Assembly: GCF_009938165.1 (NCBI RefSeq)
Contig: NZ_AP019649.1
Span: forward strand, 620,001-684,000
Reading direction: 5' to 3'
DNA length: 64,000 nucleotides
Source of the DNA: Vibrio taketomensis
GTDB lineage: Bacteria; Pseudomonadota; Gammaproteobacteria; Enterobacterales; Vibrionaceae
This document shows positions 1 through 9,435 of the stretch, piece by piece (the stretch's first letter is position 1; each line of letters starts with the position of its first letter). The notes under the pieces were generated by a model. The model searched no databases. It was not told the DNA's origin and worked only from the letters and a program-made list of their open reading frames with translations. A program made the translations under genes and the position numbers.

Positions 1-200
1 CGGCACTCGCCTTTCACTCGTCCGCGCAAATCGATAGATCGATAGCAGGGCGCCATTAAGCGCTTAAGTTCCATTTTTACGAGAATTTTGAGCGATGGTG
101 ATTCACCGTCGGTCAATTTGGACAGAAGGTAATCAAAATCTGCAGTTTTATAGACCGGCAGCAGGCGTTCGGCGATGGAAAAAATTTCTGTTTGTTGCAT
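1..200 (-). CDS. PilZ-domain-like protein, N-terminal part only (runs off the window)
   Basis: Reading the minus strand from an ATG at 200 gives an open frame of 66 codons that continues past the left edge. It begins MQQTEIFSIAERLLPVY and contains LKILVKMELKRLMAPC and SIDLRGRVKGEC. This matches my memory of the PilZ-family protein (possible cyclic di-GMP receptor) encoded beside radA in Vibrio. The PilZ RxxxR and DxSxxG motifs lie outside the window, so the family call rests on neighbourhood and the N-terminal pattern. The gene is divergent from radA and shares a 135-bp intergenic region with it. The overlapping plus-strand frame at 95-301 has no family features. Confidence 0.55.
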   Translation of the reverse strand, partial: MQQTEIFSIAERLLPVYKTADFDYLLSKLTDGESPSLKILVKMELKRLMAPCYRSIDLRGRVKGEC

Positions 201-335
201 GCTCTTTTGGCGTGTCGTTCCTTGTCAAAAATATATCGACCTTGCTTATTAGATCTTTAGTGATATGTTACCTTGAATCAAGCCAATATCGGGGCTTATA
301 AAGCCGCCAACATCACATATTTTAACTGAGGTTAC

Positions 336-1714
336 ATGGCAAAAGTAAAACGTGCATACGTCTGTAATGATTGCGGAGCAGATTTCCCTCGTTGGCAGGG
401 ACAATGTAATGCCTGCGGTGCATGGAACACCATTAGTGAAGTTCGATTAGCGGCGTCTCCCGCTGTTGCAAGAAATGAGCGTCTAACGGGTTACGCAGGA
501 GCAGTGACAGAGAGTAAAGTTCAGTCTTTAGCTGAGATTGACTTACAAGAAGTGCCACGCTTTACCAGTGGTTTTAAAGAGCTCGATCGCGTGTTGGGCG
601 GTGGTGTAGTGCCTGGGGCGGCAATTTTGATTGGTGGTAGCCCGGGCGCAGGTAAGTCGACCTTACTATTGCAAACCATGTGTTACCTCTCTTCACAGAT
701 GCCAACGCTGTATGTGACTGGCGAGGAATCGTTGCAGCAGGTCGCGATGCGTGCTTCGCGTTTAGGCTTACCAAAAGATCATCTCAAAATGCTGTCTGAA
801 ACCAACGTCGACCGTATTTGCCAAATCGCTGAACAAGAGCAACCAAAAATTATGGTGATTGATTCGATTCAGGTGATGCATGTTTCCGATGTGCAGTCGT
901 CTCCGGGCAGCGTGGCGCAAGTGCGTGAGTCGGCGACAGCTCTAACTCGTTATGCGAAACAAAATAATGTCGCAGTGTTCATTGTTGGCCACGTAACCAA
1001 AGATGGTACTTTGGCAGGACCGAAAGTACTTGAGCACATAATTGACTGTTCAGTATTGCTTGATGGTGGCACCGATAGCCGCTTTAGAACACTACGCAGC
1101 CATAAGAACCGCTTTGGTGCAGTCAATGAACTTGGTGTGTTTGCGATGACGGGGCAGGGGTTGCGCGAAGTCAGTAACCCGTCGGCAATTTTTCTTTCTC
1201 GTGGTGATGAAGATACCTCGGGTAGCTCGGTCATGGTGGTGTGGGAAGGGACTCGCCCGCTATTAGTTGAAATCCAAGCGCTGGTGGATTATTCCCAATT
1301 AGCCAATCCACGTCGCGTGGCTGTCGGTTTAGAGCAAAACCGTCTCTCTCTATTGCTCGCGGTATTGCATAAGCATGGTGGTTTACAAATGTCAGACCAA
1401 GATGTATTCGTTAATGTGGTTGGTGGTGTAAAGGTTACTGAAACCAGTGCTGACCTCGCATTAGTGATGGCGCTTCTCTCTAGCTTTAGAGATCGACCAC
1501 TACCGAAAGATGTGGTGGTGTTTGGTGAAGTAGGCTTGGCTGGCGAAATTCGCCCAGTACCAAGTGGCCAAGAGCGCCTTAATGAAGCATTTAAGCATGG
1601 CTTTAAGAAAGCAATTGTCCCCGCTGCGAATATGCCTAAAGGGGTATTGAAGGGATGCAAATTCACGGTGTGAAAAAGCTATCAGAAGCAATTGCAGCGT
1701 TTGATGAGCTGTAA
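336..1714 (+). CDS. radA: DNA repair protein RadA, frameshifted near the C-terminus
   Basis: RadA is a RecA-like ATPase that promotes branch migration during recombinational repair. Visible features: N-terminal zinc finger (C10, C13, C24, C27), Walker A GGSPGAGKST near residue 103, the RadA KNRFG motif, and a C-terminal Lon-protease-like domain. As read, the frame stops at 1673 after 445 residues with an unnatural tail (VLKGCKFTV). Adding one G to the G run at 1641-1644 restores GGIEGMQIHGVKKLSEAIAAFDEL and a stop at 1712-1714, giving the usual length of about 459 residues. The frameshift therefore removes only the last 20 or so residues. It is one of five single-base homopolymer deletions in this window, so sequencing error is likely. 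Confidence 0.93.
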
Positions 1715-1868
1715 GCTGCCTTGAAGTTAGGCGCTTATTATTAATCAAAGGTGAAAACTGGGATTTTCCATCGCAAAATACTACACTTGGCTATTATTTT
1801 GGGGTAGATTCGCCCGCTAAATATTTTTAAACATAGCCGCACGCAAGGGTATCAGTCTTGACAGAATG

Positions 1869-1877
1869 TGATATACT
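1869..1877 (+). promoter_or_regulatory. Candidate extended -10 promoter of the second EF-G gene
   Basis: TGATATACT fits an extended -10 element (TGn plus TATACT) 38 bp before the start codon. A TTGACA at 1858-1863 lies too close to act as its -35. An AGAGTAAGA ribosome site precedes the ATG at 1915. The strong codon bias of the gene agrees with a strong promoter, but this call is sequence-only. Confidence 0.35.
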
Positions 1878-1914
1878 CTGCGCGCACTTTATACCTTATT
1901 AACAGAGTAAGACA

Positions 1915-4002
1915 ATGACTGATTTATCAAAATACAGAAACATTGGTATTTTTGCTCACGTAGACGCGGGTAAAACTACCTCTACAGAGCGTATCCTTAA
2001 GCTAACTGGTAAAATCCACAAGATCGGTGATACACACGACGGTTCAACTACTACTGACTTCATGGAGCAGGAAGCTGAACGTGGTATCACAATCCAGTCT
2101 GCAGCTACTACTTGTTTCTGGAACGATCACCGTCTAAACATCATCGATACTCCTGGACACGTTGACTTCACAATCGAAGTTTACCGTTCTCTAAAAGTAC
2201 TTGACGGTGGTATCGGTGTATTCTGTGGTTCAGGCGGTGTTGAGCCTCAGTCTGAAACTAACTGGCGTTACGCGGACGAGTCTCACGTATCTCGTCTAAT
2301 CTTCGTTAACAAACTAGACCGTATGGGTGCTGACTTCTTCAAAGTTGTTGACCAAGTACAAAACGTTCTAGGTGCTACTCCACTAGTTATGACTCTACCA
2401 ATCGGTATCGAAGATGACTTCTGTGGTGTTGTTGACGTACTAAGCCAAAAAGCTTACATCTGGGATGACTCAGGTCTTCCAGAGAACTACACAGTTCAAG
2501 ATATTCCAGCTGATCTAGTAGACCAAGCTGCTGAATACCGTGAAATGCTAATCGAAACTGCTGTTGAGCAAGACGATGACCTAATGATGGCTTACATGGA
2601 TGGCGAAGAGCCTTCTCTAGAAGACATCAAACGTTGTATCCGTAAAGGTACACGTGACCTAGCATTCTTCCCAACTTACTGTGGTTCAGCGTACAAGAAC
2701 AAAGGTATCCAACTTATTCTTGACGCAGTAGTTGACTACCTACCTTCTCCGACAGAAGTAGATCCTCAACCACTAACTAACCCAGAAACTGGTGAGCCAA
2801 CTGGTGAAGTTGCAACTGTATCTGCAGATGAGCCACTAAAAGCGCTAGCATTCAAGATCATGGATGACCGCTTTGGTGCACTAACGTTCATCCGTATCTA
2901 CGCTGGTCGCATGAAGAAGGGTGACACTATCCTTAACTCTGCAACTGGTAAAACTGAGCGTATCGGCCGTATGGTTGAGATGCACGCGAACGAGCGTAAC
3001 GAGATCGATTCAGCACAAGCTGGTGACATCATCGCAGTTGTTGGTATGAAGAACGTGAAGACTGGTCACACTCTATGTGATCCTAAGCACGAAGTTACTC
3101 TTGAGCCAATGATCTTCCCAGAACCAGTAATCTCTATCGCTGTTAAGCCTAAAGATAAGAACGGTTCTGAGAAAATGGGTATCGCTATCGGTAAGATGGT
3201 TTCTGAAGATCCATCATTCCAAGTTGAAACTGACGAAGATTCAGGCGAAACCATCCTTAAAGGTATGGGCGAACTTCACCTAGACATCAAAGTGGACATC
3301 CTAAAACGTACTTACGGCGTTGAGCTAGAAGTAGGTGCTCCACAGGTAGCTTACCGTGAAACTATCACTCAAGCAGTTGAAGATAGCTACACGCATAAGA
3401 AACAGTCAGGTGGTTCAGGTCAGTTCGGTAAGATCGACTACCGCATCCGCCCAGGGGAGCAAGGTTCAGGCTTCACGTTCAAGTCAACAGTTGTTGGTGG
3501 TAACGTTCCTAAAGAATTCTGGCCTGCAGTTGAGAAAGGTTTTGCTAGCATGATGGACCACGGTGTTCTAGCTGGCTTCCCAACTCTAGACGTAGAAGTT
3601 GAACTATTCGACGGTGGTTTCCACGCAGTTGACTCTTCAGCTATCGCTTACGAAATCGCTGCTAAAGGCGCATTCCGTCAGTCTATGCCTAAAGCTGGCG
3701 CGCAACTTCTTGAGCCAATCATGAAAGTTGACGTGTTCACTCCAGAAGACCACGTTGGTGACGTAATCGGTGACCTTAACCGTCGTCGCGGTATGATCAA
3801 AGATCAACAAGCTGGTACTACTGGCGTACGTATCAAGGGTGATGTACCTCTATCAGAAATGTTTGGTTACATCGGTACTCTACGTACTATGACTTCTGGC
3901 CGTGGTCAGTTCTCTATGGAATTCTCTCACTACAACCCATGTCCAAACAACGTGGCGGAGCAAGTGATTGCAGAAGTTAAAGAGCGTAACGCTAAGAAGT
4001 AA
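1915..4002 (+). CDS. fusA2: Elongation factor G, second copy (EF-G 2)
   Basis: This 695-residue translational GTPase catalyses ribosome translocation and, with ribosome recycling factor, can split ribosomes. Domain G carries AHVDAGKTT (G1), RGITI (G2), DTPGH (G3) and NKLD (G4), followed by EF-G domains II to V. It is not next to rpsL, rpsG or tufA, so it is not the str-operon copy; Vibrio carry a second fusA beside radA. Codon choice is strongly biased (GGT, CGT, ACT, CTA, GTT, AAC), as in highly expressed genes and unlike its neighbours. It stands alone, with its own promoter region and a strong terminator at 4029-4053. Whether it is translocase, recycling factor or both cannot be told from sequence. 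Confidence 0.93.
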   Translation: MTDLSKYRNIGIFAHVDAGKTTSTERILKLTGKIHKIGDTHDGSTTTDFMEQEAERGITIQSAATTCFWNDHRLNIIDTPGHVDFTIEVYRSLKVLDGGIGVFCGSGGVEPQSETNWRYADESHVSRLIFVNKLDRMGADFFKVVDQVQNVLGATPLVMTLPIGIEDDFCGVVDVLSQKAYIWDDSGLPENYTVQDIPADLVDQAAEYREMLIETAVEQDDDLMMAYMDGEEPSLEDIKRCIRKGTRDLAFFPTYCGSAYKNKGIQLILDAVVDYLPSPTEVDPQPLTNPETGEPTGEVATVSADEPLKALAFKIMDDRFGALTFIRIYAGRMKKGDTILNSATGKTERIGRMVEMHANERNEIDSAQAGDIIAVVGMKNVKTGHTLCDPKHEVTLEPMIFPEPVISIAVKPKDKNGSEKMGIAIGKMVSEDPSFQVETDEDSGETILKGMGELHLDIKVDILKRTYGVELEVGAPQVAYRETITQAVEDSYTHKKQSGGSGQFGKIDYRIRPGEQGSGFTFKSTVVGGNVPKEFWPAVEKGFASMMDHGVLAGFPTLDVEVELFDGGFHAVDSSAIAYEIAAKGAFRQSMPKAGAQLLEPIMKVDVFTPEDHVGDVIGDLNRRRGMIKDQQAGTTGVRIKGDVPLSEMFGYIGTLRTMTSGRGQFSMEFSHYNPCPNNVAEQVIAEVKERNAKK

Positions 4003-4028
4003 TTCTTAAGTTAATAGCTTGAATAGAA

Positions 4029-4053
4029 AGCCTCGCATAGCGAGGCTTTTTTT
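4029..4053 (+). terminator. Rho-independent terminator of fusA2
   Basis: The stem AGCCTCG/CGAGGCT with a 5-nt loop is followed by a run of seven T, 27 bp after the EF-G stop codon. Confidence 0.9.
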
Positions 4054-4079
4054 ATGTCTGGCGTTTTTAATTGAGTGGC

Positions 4080-4979
4080 CTAGATTCTCGTATTAATTTC
4101 GTCATTGAGCCATTCGGTAAAGAGTTGAATACGCTCTCTTCTTGGGGACTCTTTGGCTGTAAAGAGATGAAACTTAATCCCTGGCGTTAGCCCAACATTA
4201 AATGGTTTTACTAATAGGCCTCGTTCAACAAAATCAGCAGCAATGCAGTCACTGGCTAAACAAGCACCGTGGCCTGCAATGACGGCGTTGATAGCCATAT
4301 CAAAAGTGCCCACTTCCATCCAGTGCACGTTATCTTTATCCATTTCAATGCCTGTTTGAGCAAACCAGTTTTGCCACTGAATACTAGAATTTTCGTAATG
4401 AACTAACCAGCAATCGAGGAGCTGGGTGGGGTCAGTAAACTCTCTGTTTTTCGCCAATTCAGCGGAGCAAAATGGGTAAATAGTCTCTTCTAGCAGCAGT
4501 TGCTTATCGAGTTCTTCTGGGGTATCTACTGATTCGCCTTGCCAAATGGCGACATCAACTTGTCCATGTTGAACATCCAGTGATTCGCAGGTCGTGATGA
4601 TACGAATAGAGATCCCTGGGTATTGCGTGGAGAATTTCCATAATCGAGGTAATAGCCACCTTGAAGCAAAAGAAGGGGGCGTGCTGACAATTAAAAGCCC
4701 TTCAATCGGTTCATTTTGAATTTTATTTAATCCAGTGATTATCTGTTCAAAACCAAGCGAAACGTGTTTGAGTAGTGACTCTCCCTTGGAGGTAAGCATC
4801 ATATGATGCCCTTTACGCAGAAAGAGCTTACAGCCAAGATCGTCTTCTAAACGGCGAATGGTTTGGCTCACGGCAGCTTGGCTGACGCATAACTCGTCTG
4901 CTGCTTTACTGTAACTTTGAAAGCGGGCAGCAACTTCGAAATATCTCAAACCTGCAAGATAACGTAGTCGTTTGTCCAT
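4080..4979 (-). CDS. LysR-family transcriptional regulator, GcvA-like
   Basis: A 299-residue LysR-type regulator. An N-terminal winged helix-turn-helix (LRYFEVAARFQSYSKAADELCVSQAAVSQTIRRLE in outline, roughly residues 10-45) is followed by a substrate-binding-like effector domain with the GcvA/AmpR pattern of long central residues. The start at 4979 was chosen because GGAGAGG sits 8 nt upstream of that ATG; an upstream in-frame ATG at 5006 lacks a ribosome site. It lies in the same direction as and downstream of the acyl-CoA synthetase gene, separated by a terminator, so it is probably transcribed alone. Its target is unknown. Confidence 0.85.
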   Translation of the reverse strand: MDKRLRYLAGLRYFEVAARFQSYSKAADELCVSQAAVSQTIRRLEDDLGCKLFLRKGHHMMLTSKGESLLKHVSLGFEQIITGLNKIQNEPIEGLLIVSTPPSFASRWLLPRLWKFSTQYPGISIRIITTCESLDVQHGQVDVAIWQGESVDTPEELDKQLLLEETIYPFCSAELAKNREFTDPTQLLDCWLVHYENSSIQWQNWFAQTGIEMDKDNVHWMEVGTFDMAINAVIAGHGACLASDCIAADFVERGLLVKPFNVGLTPGIKFHLFTAKESPRRERIQLFTEWLNDEINTRI

Positions 4980-5141
4980 AATTTCTGCCTCTCCATTTAC
5001 CATCAATAGGCTTCGTGTTCACTATCTTAGGCAACAATCGCTACGCACTTGAAGCTAAATGGTGGGGATACTCGGCAACAGTCACAGTTTGCTCAGTATT
5101 AAAGGGGGGCGACAAAATTGGTAAGCGTAATTTAGAGGGCA

Positions 5142-5164
5142 AAAAGGGGCTAAACGCCCCTTTT
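5142..5164 (-). terminator. Terminator of the acyl-CoA synthetase gene
   Basis: The symmetric hairpin AAAAGGGGC/GCCCCTTTT with a 5-nt loop lies just past the stop of the minus-strand acyl-CoA synthetase gene. Flanking A and T runs allow it to work on either strand. Confidence 0.8.
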
Positions 5165-5178
5165 GATTTGCTGGTGGG

Positions 5179-6867
5179 TTACTCTTCCCATACTACCAGC
5201 TGTCCTTTTGGCCAATTGGCGCCAACATCATGGTATTTCTTCTCTAATACGTGACGTTTAATCTTAAGTGTTGGTGTCAAAATGCCGTTCTCAATGCTCC
5301 AAGGGTCTTTGATCATCAGCACTCCTTTTATTTGTTCATGAGATTCCAGCTCTTGGTTCATGCGTTTTATGACGCGTTCACTGGTTCGAGCATAACGTTC
5401 ACGATCAAAGTGAGGGAAGTCATGGGGCACCACAAGCAGAATTGGAGCAGGTAGGCCGGAACCAATTAAACACATCATTTCTACTCGGCTATATTCAAAC
5501 AATTTCTTCTCAATCGGTACAGGGGCGACAAATTTACCTTTGGCGGTCTTAAAGGTGTCTTTTTTACGCCCTTGTATAGTGAGATAGCCATCGGCATCAA
5601 GGTAGCCAATATCGCCGGTATGTAACCAACCTTCGCTATCGAATGTCTCTTGAGTCGCTTCATCATTTTTGTAGTAACCAGAGAATAGCCCTTTACTGCG
5701 CACCATGATCTCTTCATCAGCAGCAATTTTTAGCTCAATTCCCGGTCCTGCATTACCTACGCTACCAATCTTATCTGCACGGAACGGGTAGTTTAGTGTG
5801 CTGTAGGCAAACGACTCAGTCATTCCCCAAGCTTCGGTAATGTTGAGTCCAACACTGTGGTACCAGTCGAGGAGTGCCGGTGACACGGGAGCAGAACCAC
5901 AACCTAAAACGCGTGCTTGATCCAGACCGAGTCCGTCAGCCAGCTTCTTCTTAATTAGCGAATTTACAAACGGGATTTTGAGTAGGAAGTTAAGTTTTTT
6001 CTGCGGCAGTTTGTCCTGAATACGTTGTTGGAACAGCGTCCATAAACGTGGTACGGAGATAAACAGCGTTGGGCGATGCATTTTAACGTCTTCAATAAAG
6101 GTATCGAGTGATTCAGGGAAAGCCGTTTGGATACCCCCTGATATCGATGAACCAAAGATATAAACACGCTCTGTGATATGTGCCAACGGTAAATAAGAGA
6201 ACAAGCGATCGCCAGGCTCAATGCCAATGTGATTGATCAATTGCTGAGCTGACCATGAGAATGCACCATAAGTTAGCATCGCTCCTTTAGGGAGGCCTGA
6301 GGTACCTGATGTGTACACGATCGACATCAGCTTGTCGTCATAGTGAATAGGGCGTTCTTCACTTGGAGTCGCGTTGTCGACCAATTGATTGAACGAGTGT
6401 TGGCAGTTGGTTGGTGCGCTGGGGTAGGCAAGGCTAATGGTGATCAAGTCACTCATTTGATTGATGATTTGTTCTGTCGCGGCGGCATCATCAAGTTTAC
6501 CGGCGATAAGAACTTTACTGCCACTGTGGGTAATACAGTGCTCGATCGTGTCTGAACCAGCGGTTGGGAAAACGGGTACACTGACATAATCACCAAGCAT
6601 CATGGCTAAATCGCAAATAAACCATTCTGCGCAATTTTTAGAGATAAGAGCAACTTTATCTCCCGGTTGAACACCAAGTTCGCGCAGTGCGGTGACGAGA
6701 CGTAATGCTTTATCTGCCACATCAGCAAAAGTGTATTCGACAAATTGTCTATCGATGATCTGTTTTAAATAGATCTCGTTCGGGCGTTCTGCTGCCCATT
6801 TTAAGATCATTTCATTTGGTGGCGGTAAGGTACATCCTTTTATTTTCAACTCGTTTGGCTGATTCAT
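5179..6867 (-). CDS. Long-chain fatty acid-CoA ligase (AMP-forming)
   Basis: A 562-residue ANL-superfamily adenylate-forming enzyme, expected to activate fatty acids to acyl-CoA through an acyl-AMP intermediate. Visible motifs are the P-loop-like YTSGTSGLPKG, the AWGMTE substrate/AMP motif and GWLHTGDIG of the hinge region. It resembles the FAA1/FadD15 type rather than E. coli FadD. The start at 6867 (MNQPNEL) has GGGAG upstream; an upstream in-frame ATG at 6918 lacks a site. No other beta-oxidation genes are nearby, so its role (degradation of exogenous fatty acids or lipid remodelling) is open. Confidence 0.88.
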   Translation of the reverse strand: MNQPNELKIKGCTLPPPNEMILKWAAERPNEIYLKQIIDRQFVEYTFADVADKALRLVTALRELGVQPGDKVALISKNCAEWFICDLAMMLGDYVSVPVFPTAGSDTIEHCITHSGSKVLIAGKLDDAAATEQIINQMSDLITISLAYPSAPTNCQHSFNQLVDNATPSEERPIHYDDKLMSIVYTSGTSGLPKGAMLTYGAFSWSAQQLINHIGIEPGDRLFSYLPLAHITERVYIFGSSISGGIQTAFPESLDTFIEDVKMHRPTLFISVPRLWTLFQQRIQDKLPQKKLNFLLKIPFVNSLIKKKLADGLGLDQARVLGCGSAPVSPALLDWYHSVGLNITEAWGMTESFAYSTLNYPFRADKIGSVGNAGPGIELKIAADEEIMVRSKGLFSGYYKNDEATQETFDSEGWLHTGDIGYLDADGYLTIQGRKKDTFKTAKGKFVAPVPIEKKLFEYSRVEMMCLIGSGLPAPILLVVPHDFPHFDRERYARTSERVIKRMNQELESHEQIKGVLMIKDPWSIENGILTPTLKIKRHVLEKKYHDVGANWPKGQLVVWEE

Positions 6868-7096
6868 GACGGTTAACTCCCTGTTATATGTATTACCTCT
6901 TTTAAATGGGATAGACATGCATAGCGGAGAGCAAACGATACATACAACGCTGCCATTTAAAGAGAATATTATGTTAACACCTTGTTAACTCTAGCACGCA
7001 TTGCGTACGGTTGGAAAGCACTAGCGTGAGAAGAATCTCTTTATCTCAATGATTAAATACCAGAAAAGTGAGATCGGTTTATTTAGGATAAAAATA

Positions 7097-7156
7097 GAAA
7101 AGCCGCACGATAGAAGTGGCCTCACAAAAGAGACATTTCTGTCGAAGCGGCTTTTC
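7097..7156 (-). terminator. Long imperfect hairpin, terminator of chrA
   Basis: The outer arms GAAAAGCCGC/GCGGCTTTTC enclose a second paired region (GATAGAAGTG against CATTTCTGTC), making a stem of nearly 60 nt that ends about 20 bp past the chrA stop. On the minus strand it is followed by TATTTTTATCC. Confidence 0.7.
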
Positions 7157-7176
7157 GTCAATGAAAGAGGGAGAAC

Positions 7177-8318
7177 TTACATCATACCTATTGCTAATCC
7201 AGCCAGAATAAAGCTCAGAACCATCCAAATGATTGGCAGCTTAAGTTGTTTCATTAGGTAGAAACCAACCAGCACCACTGCAACATCAATTGGATTCAAT
7301 ACGGCACTGGTAAAGACGGGTTGATACAGGGCTGAAACCAGTAAGCCAACTACTGCGGCATTCACACCGCTGACGGCACCGGCCACTTGTGGTTTTTGCG
7401 CCAGTGATTGCCAGTTTTTTAGTACCCCGAGTAACAATAAAAAGCCTGGTAAGAATACTGCGATGGTCGCTACCAGTGCACCTACGATAGGCGCGTTTGG
7501 TTGCAGCTCGTAACCAATGTACGTAGCAAAGGTAAACATCGGCCCCGGTACAGCTTGAGCGGCTGCGTAACCTGTTAGAAATGCGTCTTGACTTAATTGG
7601 TCACCAACGATGTTTTGCAGTAGCGGCAGTACCACGTGGCCTCCGCCAAACACCAAGCTCCCCGCTTGGAAGAAATCATTAAATAGCCCAAGGGTAGGGG
7701 CTAGATGCGCGATGAAAGGTAGGCCAAGCAGAATAATGGCAAACAGCGCTAAAGGAGCAATACTAGGTTTAAATGGCTGTGGCTCTGTTGGCGTTTCCCC
7801 TTTTAGGTATTTAGCGCCGATCAATGCAGCTATTACCAATACAATCATTTGGGTCGCAATGCTTGGCACGGTTAAAGTGCAATCGCCGTTATTAGGCACA
7901 AGCTAACCGATAGGGTATTTTTACAAAAATTTTTATACATTCCCCAAGTGGCATCCGCGACCACGACCACTGCAAGCAGCTTTAAACCATGGACAATGCT
8001 TTGAAACGCAGTTGTTTCAGTTAATTGACTCGAGACCACAGCCAGCAGCACCATGATGAGTACCGACGGTAGAGTAAAGCCAATAAAGGCGGCACATGCA
8101 CCCGCTAATCCGCCACGCTTATACCCTAAAGCAAAGCCAACTTGGCTTGAGCCAGGGCCGGGTAGAAACTGACTTAATGCGACGATTTGTGCGTACTCGC
8201 TGTCACTGAGCCAGTTAAGTTTTTCGACGAAAGTTTGGCGAAAGTAGCCAATATGGGCAGCAGGACCACCAAAGCTGATCCAGCCAAGCCAGAAAAAAGT
8301 TTTAAAAATAGAGAGCAT
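7177..8318 (-). pseudogene. chrA: Chromate transporter ChrA (frameshifted in this sequence)
   Basis: ChrA (CHR family) is an inner-membrane protein that exports chromate, often with two homologous CHR halves. The first open piece (7872-8318) carries SFGGPAAHIGYFRQTFV and the FLPGPGSSQ motif. The second (from about 7899 down to 7177) carries the C-terminal half with FGGGHVVLPLL and AAQAVPGPMFTFATYIGY. They lie in different frames. Adding one T to the short T run (seen as AAA at 7874-7876 on the plus strand) joins them as TAIALLTVPSIAT and gives 380 residues, the normal length of the two-domain type. The divergent LysR gene at 8433 may regulate it. A homopolymer error is the simplest explanation; natural inactivation is the alternative. 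Confidence 0.85.
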
Positions 8319-8400
8319 CTACATGCCTTCCTTAGAGTGAATAACGACTTACTGCACCCAGCATAAAAAAGTAGTATGATGATTCAAATTGATAGTTTTA

Positions 8401-8420
8401 ATTTCATCTATGAATGAAAT
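8401..8420. promoter_or_regulatory. Palindromic operator candidate between chrA and its divergent LysR regulator
   Basis: ATTTCAT and ATGAAAT form a perfect 7-bp inverted repeat with a 6-bp spacer, ending 12 bp before the GTG start of the LysR gene. The placement suits autoregulation and control of the divergent chrA promoter. The link to this regulator is inferred from position only. Confidence 0.4.
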
Positions 8421-8432
8421 AGGATTGGATGC

Positions 8433-9356
8433 GTGCCAAATTCATCAGATATAGAGTGGCGTAATATCGACCTTAATCTATTGGTCACTTTTTCTTATTT
8501 ATATCGCTATCGCAGTGTTAGTGTTGCGGCGGATAAAAGCCATGTCAGTCAGTCTGCGATGAGCCATAGTTTGGCGAGATTACGTCAATTGCTCGATGAT
8601 CTTCTGTTTGTGCGTAAAGGGCACAAGATGGAACCAACGGATTATGCGCACCATATTGCGCCAATGGTCAGCCAGTTGTTAGATACCATTGCCCATAACC
8701 TTTTAACTAAAGAGCACTTTACTGCAGAAAATTACACTGGAGTGTGCCGAATAGGTTTGACTGATTATGCGGAGTTTATTTTCGCTCCGGCAATTTATGA
8801 TCAAATTCGCCAGCAAGCGCCGCAAGCACAAGTGAGCTTTATTAACGTTAACCGCAGCAACTATGTGACGCTTACAGAGCAAGAGAAGCTCGATGTGATT
8901 ATTGGCAGTATGCCAGCGTTGGATGATGAATTTGAAAGTCAGTATTTATACACCGAAAAACATGTGTGCTTGGCTGATGCGCATGCGATTGGGCTTGATG
9001 GTGAACTGACGAAAGAAATATTCGCTGGGATTGAGCAGGCATTAGTAAGCGCTGATGGCAGTTTATCGACCCAAGTAGATAAAAAACTCGCAGAGCACGG
9101 TTTATCACGCCGAGTGACGGTAGCATCGAGAAACTTTCTTACCGTGCGCAGTCTGCTTAAACAGCGTAGATTAATTGCCATTGTGCCAGAGAAGATGGCG
9201 CAAGCTGAAGGTTTTGACGATAAGTTATCGACCTTTGTGCCACCCGTTCCCGTAGCAGATTTTGATATTGCAATGCTGTGGCATTCCAGTCGAAGCAACG
9301 AAGAGAAAAATATTTGGTTGCGGGAATTACTAGAAACCGTGATTAATCATAGATAG
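8433..9356 (+). CDS. LysR-family transcriptional regulator (NodD/LeuO-like), divergent from chrA
   Basis: A 307-residue LysR-type regulator. The winged helix-turn-helix is near residues 14-70 (DLNLLVTFSYLYRY, SHVSQSAMSHSLARLR), followed by an effector-binding domain. The GTG start at 8433 is chosen because AGGA lies 8 nt upstream and the nearby ATG at 8429 is out of frame. It is transcribed away from chrA across a 114-bp gap with a palindrome at 8401-8420, the usual arrangement for a LysR regulator and its target. Its ligand is unknown; chromate or a related oxyanion would be a guess. Confidence 0.85.
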   Translation: MPNSSDIEWRNIDLNLLVTFSYLYRYRSVSVAADKSHVSQSAMSHSLARLRQLLDDLLFVRKGHKMEPTDYAHHIAPMVSQLLDTIAHNLLTKEHFTAENYTGVCRIGLTDYAEFIFAPAIYDQIRQQAPQAQVSFINVNRSNYVTLTEQEKLDVIIGSMPALDDEFESQYLYTEKHVCLADAHAIGLDGELTKEIFAGIEQALVSADGSLSTQVDKKLAEHGLSRRVTVASRNFLTVRSLLKQRRLIAIVPEKMAQAEGFDDKLSTFVPPVPVADFDIAMLWHSSRSNEEKNIWLRELLETVINHR

Positions 9357-9384
9357 CGGGCCGGGCAATATTGTGTAGAGATGG

Positions 9385-9429
9385 GGTTCGCGCGAAAGAT
9401 TAAGTTTAAATCGATTGGCGCGAACCTTT
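9385..9429. terminator. Shared hairpin between convergent genes
   Basis: GGTTCGCGC and GCGCGAACC form a perfect 9-bp inverted repeat around a 24-nt loop between the 3' ends of the LysR gene and the minus-strand membrane protein gene. The trailing T run is short (TTT), so it is a probable but weak bidirectional terminator. Confidence 0.55.
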
Positions 9430-9435
9430 AAGTTG

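Noticed and set aside
95..301. Plus-strand open frame before radA
   Set aside because: The minus-strand frame here gives a convincing PilZ-like N-terminus, and this one has no features.
1858..1863. TTGACA as the -35 of fusA2
   Set aside because: Only 8 bp separate it from TATACT, far from the needed 16-18.
5015..5254. 79-residue plus-strand open frame
   Set aside because: It runs through the terminator hairpin and into the 3' end of the acyl-CoA synthetase gene, with no family signs.
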